A stretch of 6,483 nucleotides of DNA. It comes from Cyanobacteria bacterium UBA11370 (GTDB taxonomy: Bacteria; Cyanobacteriota; Cyanobacteriia; Cyanobacteriales; Coleofasciculaceae). The notes under the pieces are model-generated. The model ran no database searches. It was given only the letters and a program-made list of their open reading frames with translations, and was not told the origin of the DNA. Shown here piece by piece: positions 1 to 5,102 of the stretch; the first letter of the stretch is position 1, and the number at the start of each line of letters is the position of its first letter. Where the stretch lies: NCBI GenBank assembly GCA_003486645.1, contig DNGI01000005.1, forward strand, positions 1-6,483, read 5' to 3'. The position numbers and the translations under genes are program-made.

Positions 1-2
1 TC

Positions 3-60
3 GTCCGCCTGCGCGGACTCAATTGAGCCTGCGGAGGCAGGCTTTGTTTGTGTAGCCGCG
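3..60. repeat. Palindromic intergenic repeat element (REP/MITE-like)
   Basis: Two consecutive hairpins are visible: GTCCGC/GCGGAC (3-8 and 13-18, 4-nt loop) and GCCTGC/GCAGGC (27-32 and 37-42, loop GGAG). They are joined by the 10-bp palindrome CTCAATTGAG (18-27). GCCTGC at 7-12 can also pair with 37-42, giving an alternative larger stem. The second hairpin runs into TTTGTTTGTGTAGCCGCG, which I recall as part of a dispersed cyanobacterial intergenic repeat. The T-rich run after the second stem could act as a weak terminator for a plus-strand gene to the left of the window, but no such gene is visible. Confidence 0.55.
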
Positions 61-233
61 ATTTCCTTTTCAACAGGTATTTTTGCTTGCATTGGGATGC
101 ACCCGAGTGAAGGGGAGAGAGGGAGAAGGGGAAGAAATTTTAGTCAGGGTAATGAGCTGGACATGATATTATTAATATATTGTTCCTGATTCGTCGCTTT
201 TTAGTAGCTAGTCGAACCCGGAAAATTGCACTA
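61..233. other. Intergenic leader without a recognisable gene
   Basis: No convincing reading frame is seen. The stretch contains GGGATGCACCC (95-105), a short sequence with inverted ends, and a purine-only low-complexity tract of G/A runs (about 111-137). An AT-rich patch (163-182) just upstream of the DUF3153 gene could hold its promoter, but no well-spaced -35/-10 pair stands out. Confidence 0.4.
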
Positions 234-1061
234 ATGAAAGATCTTCAATTTCAATCGCTCTCTAACTATCTTCCCCCACTCCCTACTCCCCACTCCCTAC
301 TCCCCAAAAGACTACGGATTATTGGAGTAATACTGCTAGCATCTTTACTTCTTGCTGGTTGTGTTAAATATGATGTGGCAGTTAACATTAAAGACGAAAA
401 CCACGGTGCGATCGTACAGCAGATTGGGTTAGGAGAACAGTTAACCAGCTTTAGTAATGAGCAAGCTACCGAATGGCTCAAAAGTATTCAACGTCGCGCA
501 CGAGACCTTGAGGGTAAAACGAAGCGCTTTTCTAATCGAGCAATTGTAGTTACGATTCCCTTTAATAATGGGACGGAATTGTCAACAAAGTTTAATCAAT
601 TTTTCAATCCTGGTGGTAAGCATACGTCCAAAAGAAAAACCTCTGAGGCTTTAGATTTACCCAATCTTGATTCTAAATTAAACTTAGCTCAACGGAACTT
701 CTTTGTTGTTCAAAGAAATCAGTTAAGCTATCAGTTAGATTTGCGATCGCTAGCTGTCCTTTCCGCAAACGGGAATGTGATTGTCAGCCCCGGTTCCCTT
801 TTAGATTTGCAGTTTAGCTTGCAGACTCCGTGGGGCGCAGAAATTGTTAACCAAGCGGCTAATACCATTACTCCACGAATCTACGATGATGGGCGTAAAT
901 TAGTATGGACGTTGATTCCTGGTCAGCTAAATCGTTTCGAGGTTGTTTTTTGGGTTCCGAGTCCTATCGGTATTGGGACTATTATAATTGGGCTTTTAGT
1001 ATTGGGCGGTTTTTATGTGAAGTACAAATCGTTTCCTGGGCAATCTTTGGTTAAAGCTTAA
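234..1061 (+). CDS. DUF3153 family membrane lipoprotein
   Basis: Predicted envelope lipoprotein of the cyanobacterial DUF3153 family, function unknown. With the ATG at 234 it has 275 residues. A basic stretch (KRLR, 25-28) and a hydrophobic core lead to a lipobox LLAGC, with the lipidated cysteine at residue 43 (codon 360-362). The body carries family-like segments: IGLGEQLTSFS, VTIPFNNGTEL, LDLRSLAVLSANGN, VSPGSLLDLQFS and TPWGAE. A second hydrophobic helix (about 245-262) lies near the C-terminus, so the domain is probably held at the membrane at both ends. The frame is open back to a TTG at 180, but the ATG at 234 is the more credible start. The signal peptide n-region is unusually long (about 28 residues) because a heptanucleotide repeat encodes LPPLPTPHSLLP, and no ATG, GTG or TTG lies between that repeat and the hydrophobic core. 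Family call is from recalled sequence similarity. Confidence 0.8.
   Translation: MKDLQFQSLSNYLPPLPTPHSLLPKRLRIIGVILLASLLLAGCVKYDVAVNIKDENHGAIVQQIGLGEQLTSFSNEQATEWLKSIQRRARDLEGKTKRFSNRAIVVTIPFNNGTELSTKFNQFFNPGGKHTSKRKTSEALDLPNLDSKLNLAQRNFFVVQRNQLSYQLDLRSLAVLSANGNVIVSPGSLLDLQFSLQTPWGAEIVNQAANTITPRIYDDGRKLVWTLIPGQLNRFEVVFWVPSPIGIGTIIIGLLVLGGFYVKYKSFPGQSLVKA
274..305. repeat. STRR-like heptanucleotide tandem repeat inside a coding region
   Basis: Four consecutive heptamers alternate CCCCACT and CCCTACT (274-301), followed by a partial CCCC. This resembles the short tandemly repeated repetitive sequences known from filamentous cyanobacteria, which are usually intergenic. Here it lies within the 5' end of the DUF3153 gene. 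A unit length of 7 is not a multiple of 3, so gain or loss of one unit would shift the frame. Confidence 0.8.
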
Positions 1062-1258
1062 ACAATGAAAATGAGTTTATCATCGCCTTCGAGGATGTGG
1101 TGTATGCCAATTCTGACCAGGACTTCAATGATTTAGTAATTTCCTTTGAATCTATCGATCCTAAAGATGTACCAGAACCCGCTACCTTAGCTGGATTAGG
1201 TCTAGTTGCTGGTGCATTAGCTGTATCTCGCCGTCGTAAAAAGGATGGAGTTTCTTGA
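1061..1258 (+). pseudogene. 5'-truncated PEP-CTERM protein remnant (DUF4114-like tail)
   Basis: An open frame ends at TGA 1256-1258 and begins without an in-frame ATG; an in-frame stop lies at 1052-1054. It reads FEDVVYANSDQDFNDLVISF, like the C-terminal end of DUF4114 domains (FED...SDrDFND). It continues into a PEP-CTERM sorting signal: VPEP (1169-1180), a glycine/alanine/leucine-rich hydrophobic helix, then SRRRKK and a short tail. PEP-CTERM signals direct exported proteins to exosortase processing at the membrane. The signal peptide and most of the body are missing, so the gene appears decapitated at a junction close to the DUF3153 stop codon (1059-1061). The only in-frame candidate starts (GTG at 1097 and 1100) would give no signal peptide, so a functional product is unlikely. 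Confidence 0.8.
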
Positions 1259-1333
1259 GATCTGGTTCGCCTGTTTGATGATCAGCAACGATAGAATATA
1301 CAGGACTTACGCACGAACACCATATATATAGTA
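1259..1333. other. Short intergenic gap with a CAGGACTTACGCA motif
   Basis: The gap between the PEP-CTERM remnant and the HAD stop codon contains CAGGACTTACGCA (1301-1313), a sequence I associate with ends of small mobile or repeat elements scattered in cyanobacterial genomes, then an alternating TA run (1322-1330). No inverted partner is visible nearby, so it can only be called a possible solo end. Confidence 0.3.
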
Positions 1334-1996
1334 TTAGATCCCTACCAATTGAGTAGGACGATCCAACCAAATTGCTCTTAAGCCTGCTGCTTTAGCCCCC
1401 TGATAATCTTCTTTAAAGCTATCACCAATATGCCATGCCTCTTGGGCACTGCAATGATGTTTTTCTAAAGCACACATAAAAATCTGTGGGTCAGGTTTAG
1501 CCGTTCCCACATAGCTAGAAATCGTAACAGACGTGAAGAATTCCTCCAGTTGCAGTGCTTTTAAGACTAAGTGAAGACGAGAATCAAAATTGGAAACAAT
1601 CCCTAGCTGAATCCCAATTCGTCGCCATGCTTCTAGTGCAGGTAAAATATCAGGATAAATAAACCAAGGTTCAGCCGTAGCAAAATGAGTGTAAAGGTGG
1701 TCAAAAAAATCAGTAAAATCAGCAAACTGATCTAGTACACCCACATTTTGAAACGTGCGTAAGGCAATCACTCGCCACCACTCAAATTCACACTGGGGAA
1801 TTTCGTCCGGGTCAGTATCTGGAAAAATCAGGGGTTCAGTTGCAGCAAAGGCTTGGAAAAAGGCATCATTCAACAAGGAGGGTGGAACTTTAACTCCAAA
1901 TTTACGTGCGATCGCACTATACACTTGTCCCACACTCCCTCGCACTCCAAACAGCGTCCCGACAGCATCAAGAAGAATAACTTTTGGTGGTTGCAT
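1334..1996 (-). CDS. HAD-superfamily hydrolase, subfamily IA (REG-2/HDHD3-like)
   Basis: Probable cytoplasmic phosphatase of the haloacid dehalogenase superfamily; substrate unknown. All four HAD motifs are present in the 220-residue product. Motif I is LLDAVGTLF with the nucleophile Asp10. Motif II is the Ser135 of IVSNFDSR. Motif III is Lys167 in AKPDPQIF. Motif IV is IGDSFKEDYQGAKAAG, with Asp192 and Asp197 for magnesium. A helical cap lies between motifs I and II (about residues 20-115), which defines subfamily I. The position two after the nucleophile is Val rather than the usual acid/base Asp, as seen in REG-2-like members; this could mean slow or different catalysis. The ATG at 1996 gives a normal N-terminus two to four residues before the first strand. 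The gene lies downstream of ndbB in the same direction, 187 bp away, and its leader is made of 21-nt repeats. Confidence 0.85.
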   Translation of the reverse strand: MQPPKVILLDAVGTLFGVRGSVGQVYSAIARKFGVKVPPSLLNDAFFQAFAATEPLIFPDTDPDEIPQCEFEWWRVIALRTFQNVGVLDQFADFTDFFDHLYTHFATAEPWFIYPDILPALEAWRRIGIQLGIVSNFDSRLHLVLKALQLEEFFTSVTISSYVGTAKPDPQIFMCALEKHHCSAQEAWHIGDSFKEDYQGAKAAGLRAIWLDRPTQLVGI

Positions 1997-2004
1997 TGTT
2001 AGTT

Positions 2005-2088
2005 GGTTTTTAGTTGTTGGTTGTTGGTTTTTAGTTGTTGGTTGTTGGTTTTTAGTTGTTGGTTGTTGGTTTTTAGTTGTTGGTTGTC
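2005..2088. repeat. Four tandem 21-nt repeats in the HAD gene leader
   Basis: Four head-to-tail units at 2005-2025, 2026-2046, 2047-2067 and 2068-2088 each begin GGTTTTTAGTTG and continue with TTGGTTGTT; the last base of unit 4 is C instead of T. The array ends 8 bases upstream of the HAD start codon, so it would form its 5' untranslated region. As 21 is a multiple of 3 and the units lack stops in some frames, spurious reading frames such as repeated WFLVVGC arise on both strands. Confidence 0.95.
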
Positions 2089-2134
2089 CTTGTATCCTTT
2101 ATCCTTTGTTTTTGTAATAACTAATGATCCCTGA

Positions 2135-2186
2135 CAAACAACAAACAACAAATCACAAACAACAAACAACCAACAACCAACAACTA
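2135..2186. repeat. Degenerate CAA-rich repeat, inverted relative to the 21-nt array
   Basis: A run of ACAAACAACAA-type units ends in a 19-nt stretch (2168-2186) that is the exact reverse complement of 2011-2029 in the tandem array, and matches the other units closely. It covers the ndbB stop codon (CTA at 2184-2186 on the plus strand). In a minus-strand transcript the two regions could pair to form a long stem between ndbB and the HAD gene. Confidence 0.85.
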
Positions 2187-3380
2187 TTTCGCAGAGAGTA
2201 ATTCTAACAAGGGTTGGGCGATCCAATTAAAGCCTACTTTGAGTTGATGATCTAAAGTAGGCATTCGATAGAGATAGGCAAGACGACGGAACAAATACGC
2301 TAACGAACCATCTAGTTTTAATCCTAAACCTGTTAGTGTGGCATTATCGGTTCCCAACGTCATCATTTCCCCTAAATTTTGATAGCGGAAGGGTAGTAGG
2401 GGACGTTCGGTAAGAGATGCCCAGATATTCCATGCGGTATAATCAGCTTGTTGGAATGCAGATTGAGCAGTATTAGGTACTTGCTGACCTGTAGCATCAT
2501 GACAATCAGCCAGATCGCCTATAGCAAAGATTTCCGGGTGGTCAAGAACTTGTAGGGTTGGTGTGATAGTAAGCTGACCTCGGTGGTTTTGTTTAAGGGG
2601 AAGCGATCGCACGACAGGGGTTACGCTAGTTCCGACTGTCCACAATACGATATCAACGGGAATGGTATCCACTTGTCCTTTATAAACGAGTGAGATAGTG
2701 TCCGATCCAATGGAGTCTACGCCAGTTTCTAGATCGATCCAAACATTTCGGTCATCCAATGCTTTGTGTGCAGCTTCGCGGTTAAACTCTGGAGAGGTTC
2801 TGAGAATAATATCTCCTAGTTCAATCAACCGTAACCGTCCTCGTTCTCCTAAACGGTCTGCTAGCTTACACGCTAACTCAACTCCAGAATAACCCGCACC
2901 CACAATCGCTATCCGAATTTTATCAGTATTGGACTCTTCTAAAATCCGCAGTCGTTCTTCTAGGCGATAAGCGTCCGTAATGGTGCGGAATGGAATTGCA
3001 TATTGAGTCGCGCCCGGTACTTTATCGAGGGGTGTCTCTCCTCCTAGGGCTACCACGAGGCGATCATAAGGAAATTCTGGTCCATGTTGTAATTGTACCC
3101 GATGCTCGTGTATATCAATTCCGGCTACAGTAGCCTGAGTGAAACGTACTCCTGTATTGGCTAAAAGTTCTTCAAAGGGTGGGGCAATTTCCCAGGTTTG
3201 GAGTTCGCCTGTGAGTAGTTCGTACAGCAGGGGTAAAAAGACAAATCGGTCATTGTGATCAACTAAAATAATTTCAGGTTGTTGGGGCTTTTCCCAAGGC
3301 AGTTGGCTTAAGCGTAGGGCAGTGTAGAGACCCCCAAAGCCTCCACCGAGAATACAGATGCGAGTAGGTTGTTCAGTCAT
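2184..3380 (-). CDS. ndbB: Type II NAD(P)H dehydrogenase / demethylphylloquinone reductase-like flavoprotein (NdbB)
   Basis: FAD-dependent oxidoreductase of the NDH-2 family, passing electrons from NAD(P)H to membrane quinones without pumping protons. Of cyanobacterial NDH-2 types it looks most like NdbB (homologous to plant NDC1), for which a role in reducing demethylphylloquinone during phylloquinone synthesis has been reported. The 398-residue product has the FAD-binding GGGFGG (12-17) with an acidic strand end (VD, 40-41), the NAD(P)-binding GAGYSG (161-166), and the second FAD motif IFAIGDLAD (284-292). Supporting family-like segments are FLPLLYELLTGELQTWE, GYSGVELACKLADRLG and LLPFRYQNLGEMMTLG. 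The frame is open to a TTG at 3440, but the ATG at 3380 starts three to four residues before the usual MTEQPTRICI-type N-terminus. No clear Shine-Dalgarno sequence is seen. NDH-2 family membership is very likely; the NdbB assignment is from memory of the family. Confidence 0.85.
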   Translation of the reverse strand: MTEQPTRICILGGGFGGLYTALRLSQLPWEKPQQPEIILVDHNDRFVFLPLLYELLTGELQTWEIAPPFEELLANTGVRFTQATVAGIDIHEHRVQLQHGPEFPYDRLVVALGGETPLDKVPGATQYAIPFRTITDAYRLEERLRILEESNTDKIRIAIVGAGYSGVELACKLADRLGERGRLRLIELGDIILRTSPEFNREAAHKALDDRNVWIDLETGVDSIGSDTISLVYKGQVDTIPVDIVLWTVGTSVTPVVRSLPLKQNHRGQLTITPTLQVLDHPEIFAIGDLADCHDATGQQVPNTAQSAFQQADYTAWNIWASLTERPLLPFRYQNLGEMMTLGTDNATLTGLGLKLDGSLAYLFRRLAYLYRMPTLDHQLKVGFNWIAQPLLELLSAK

Positions 3381-3439
3381 CGTTGAATGGGCGGATGTCC
3401 GAGTAGGGGAACTTCTTTCAGTGTAGCGAGGCGATCGCA

Positions 3440-3445
3440 AGTATA
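3440..3445 (-). promoter_or_regulatory. Possible -10 element upstream of ndbB
   Basis: On the minus strand TATACT (plus-strand AGTATA) lies 60 bases upstream of the ndbB ATG, next to a HIP1 site (3431-3438). No good -35 hexamer is found at 17 bp, so this is a weak candidate based on the -10 alone. Confidence 0.25.
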
Positions 3446-3485
3446 TAGTTTGAGGGGTCAGTAATCGGCGGTCAGCCGTCAGTTA

Positions 3486-3509
3486 TACCCTTTTCCTTCA
3501 TAAAGGGTA
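3486..3509. promoter_or_regulatory. 8-bp inverted repeat between divergent genes
   Basis: TACCCTTT (3486-3493) and AAAGGGTA (3502-3509) are perfect inverted copies around an 8-nt centre, in the region between the divergently oriented ndbB and DUF29 genes. It could be a repressor operator or a weak hairpin. Just to the left, GTCAG occurs three times (3457, 3471, 3478). There is no T-run, so a terminator is less likely. Confidence 0.35.
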
Positions 3510-3647
3510 CACATAAAGAAAGAAAATCAAAAAAATATCAGCGCAGCGAATTGTAATTGAACAGGTAATAAGATTAGTCTAAATATTCCGAGTGGGAGCC
3601 TTAATACTGCCGAGATTAAAATAAAAGAAAAATTATTTGAGACCACA

Positions 3648-4103
3648 ATGATGACAACAACTTCTAAAACTCTCTATGATGCTGATTTTGCTCTCTGGAT
3701 TGAGGAAACTGTTAGCCAGTTAAAAAACGGAGAGCTTGCCCAAATTGATTGGGAGAATTTAATTGAGGAGATTGAATCTTTAGGAAAAAGTCAACGTAAG
3801 GCAGTACGCAGTTTTTTAGTTCGTCTATTAGAGCATTTGTTAAAACGGCATTATGTATTGATGTCTGATTGTTATCGCGCTTGGGAAATTGAAATTAGAA
3901 ATTTTCGACAGAATTTAAGAATTGAGTTAGAAGATTCACCCAGTTTAAAAAGTTTTATTGTAGAAATTTTATCTAAAAGTTATGAAATGGCTTTAGAAAA
4001 TGTTAGAGAGGATTATCCAATTACAGATTTTCCTGACGATTGTCCTTTTCCTAATGATGTAGAGGCTTTGTTAACTGATAAATTTTGGGAAGTAACTGAA
4101 TGA
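3648..4103 (+). CDS. DUF29 family protein
   Basis: Small soluble, mostly helical protein of the DUF29 family, abundant and multi-copy in cyanobacteria; no established function. The 151-residue product has the family pattern in order: LYDADFALWIEE (9-20), QIDWENLIEEIESLGKSQR (32-50), a hydrophobic helix with LVRLLEHLLKRHY (57-69), then a C-terminal helix ending in YPITDFPDDCPFP (123-135). Length is normal and both ends look intact. Two ATG codons are adjacent (3648 and 3651); either could start translation, and GAGA about 8 bases before is the only ribosome-binding hint. The reading frame is visibly richer in A/T than ndbB and the HAD gene, which might reflect separate acquisition. Its 5' flank is AT-rich and shared with divergent ndbB; no operon partner is seen. 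Confidence 0.85.
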   Translation: MMTTTSKTLYDADFALWIEETVSQLKNGELAQIDWENLIEEIESLGKSQRKAVRSFLVRLLEHLLKRHYVLMSDCYRAWEIEIRNFRQNLRIELEDSPSLKSFIVEILSKSYEMALENVREDYPITDFPDDCPFPNDVEALLTDKFWEVTE

Positions 4104-4234
4104 TATAGCAGTTTTCAGATCGGTGAGGTACACTAAATTTTCTTCCCCACTCCCCACTCCCTAAAACTAGAAATTTGTACCTCCAGCTCTTAAAATGGCA
4201 ATTTCAGCCTAACTTACGCTCTCGGAGTTGGCAA
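4104..4234. other. Intergenic stretch with a CCCCACT heptamer run
   Basis: No gene is seen. The sequence CCCCACTCCCCACTCCCT (4145-4162) consists of STRR-type heptamers like those inside the DUF3153 gene. The rest has no recognisable signal, and no clear terminator follows the DUF29 stop codon. Confidence 0.6.
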
Positions 4235-4385
4235 TTAACTATCAAATTTTTCTGCACTTATTCCTTCATTTCGACTGACTTGTTCCACCGTTAGCTCTTT
4301 GACCTTTTCATAAATATATTCCTCATATCTCTGCGTATAATGATAGCCTCATTTCCCTCCAAGTTAAGCGTTCTGTTGAGTACTC
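4235..4385 (-). pseudogene. Decayed ISL3-family transposase fragment
   Basis: Reading the minus strand, 4348 to 4238 encodes GYHYTQRYEEYIYEKVKE followed by LTVEQVSRNEGISAEKF, ending at TAA (4237-4235). This resembles the segment of ISL3-type transposases after the zinc-binding region (RRYTxRYEEYIY...TVEQVxxxEGIS), which leads into the helix-turn-helix. A TGA (4351-4349) interrupts the frame upstream. In the next frame, bases to about 4385 read TLNLEGNE, matching the expected preceding residues, so a frameshift near 4346-4350 is likely. The catalytic DDE region and zinc-ribbon cysteines are absent. It is a scar of an old insertion and cannot be functional. Family call is from recalled motif similarity. 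Confidence 0.65.
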
Positions 4386-4397
4386 TTTGGTGAGATA

Positions 4398-5102
4398 TTA
4401 GGGTAAAGTCACCTCAATCGGTTCAGCTTCCGTGATGTGTTGCCATTCCAATAGCGAATTAATGGATTTTTTATGACGTTCTGAAGCTAAGATGGGTGTC
4501 TCACCCCAGCCTACCTGACAGCGGACAATTAGAGAACCGTGTAGTTCGGTAGGGGTACGTTGAGTTTCATAGTGGTCTTTGAGATAGAGAGGCACGAGAC
4601 TCACTTCATAACTAACTACTTCCCCAGGTTCAATAGAGCGAGTAGTTGGAATTTCAATTCCGTAATAAAATCTATACGGATCTGGAGCATTCACACCTTG
4701 GAGCAGGAGAAGTGAGCCGTCCTCTTGTAGGATACGATAAGGCATCTTCGGACTATCAAAAATGTGGATTGTTGAATTTGCGATATTTTTAATCTGATAT
4801 CGAACAGAGGGTTCTTGAGAACTGTTGATTATTGATGAGCATGAAACCTGAAGGGGTTCAGTTGTGAGCATAGATTTAGCACTCATAGTAGAAAACCTCT
4901 CTTGCGTCTTATCTGTCAACAGAGTCGCTGATGTCTGAGAACCTACCAAGATAAACCAAATGAACAAAACGAGAGCAGACACTAGACCATATGTTCTACT
5001 TCCTGCCAAATATGAGAAAGATTTCTTTTGGCATTCTTCGGTATCTTTACGGTCGTTTATCTTCTGCATCATGTCCATATCGCTCATCAATACCGTGTTC
5101 AT
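4398..5102 (-). CDS. Unrecognised membrane-anchored exported protein, overlapping the effector gene
   Basis: I do not recognise a family. The 234-residue product has a charged cytoplasmic N-terminus (about 1-36), one hydrophobic segment (TYGLVSALVLFIWFILVG, 37-54) acting as signal anchor or signal peptide, and a mostly beta-type domain (about 80-234). That domain has features of an Ig-like fold: VRYQIKNIANSTIHIFD, DGSLLLLQGVN, YYGIEIPTTRSIEPGEVVSYEV and LHGSLIVRCQVGW. Two cysteines (in VSCSS and VRCQV) lie on the exported side and could pair. The ATG at 5102 overlaps the upstream effector gene by 56 bp; in-frame ATGs at 5087, 5078, 5072 and 5069 are alternatives. GAGGA abuts the 5102 ATG, too close to serve it, and sits 15 bases before the 5087 ATG. 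The overlap implies co-transcription and translational coupling, so it may be a partner, anchor or inhibitor of the M91-like effector; that is inference. Confidence 0.75.
   Translation of the reverse strand: MNTVLMSDMDMMQKINDRKDTEECQKKSFSYLAGSRTYGLVSALVLFIWFILVGSQTSATLLTDKTQERFSTMSAKSMLTTEPLQVSCSSIINSSQEPSVRYQIKNIANSTIHIFDSPKMPYRILQEDGSLLLLQGVNAPDPYRFYYGIEIPTTRSIEPGEVVSYEVSLVPLYLKDHYETQRTPTELHGSLIVRCQVGWGETPILASERHKKSINSLLEWQHITEAEPIEVTLP

Noticed and set aside
180..233. TTG start at 180 for the DUF3153 gene, adding 18 residues
   Set aside because: It would place even more non-hydrophobic residues ahead of the lipoprotein signal; the ATG at 234 is a better start.
266..481. Minus-strand frame of 71 residues
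   Set aside because: It is antisense within the DUF3153 gene and has no recognisable domain.
1182..1370. Minus-strand frame of 62 residues
   Set aside because: It is antisense to the PEP-CTERM tail, which has clear coding features on the plus strand.
2005..2088. CRISPR array
   Set aside because: The 21-nt units are directly adjacent with no spacers, and no cas genes are present.
1755..2117. Plus-strand frame of 120 residues with repeated WFLVVGC
   Set aside because: It is antisense to the HAD gene and its C-terminal half is a read-through of the 21-nt repeat array.
1999..2226. Minus-strand frame of 75 residues ending in repeated NNQQLKT
   Set aside because: It is made of the same repeats read on the other strand plus the out-of-frame ndbB end.
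2698..2892. Plus-strand frame of 64 residues
   Set aside because: It is antisense to ndbB in a region coding for well-conserved NAD(P)-binding residues.
3381..3440. TTG start at 3440 for ndbB
   Set aside because: The extra 20 residues are low-complexity and precede a normal-looking NDH-2 N-terminus; the ATG at 3380 fits the family.
4104..4397. Terminator after the DUF29 or effector-partner genes
   Set aside because: No GC-rich stem followed by a T-run was found on either strand.
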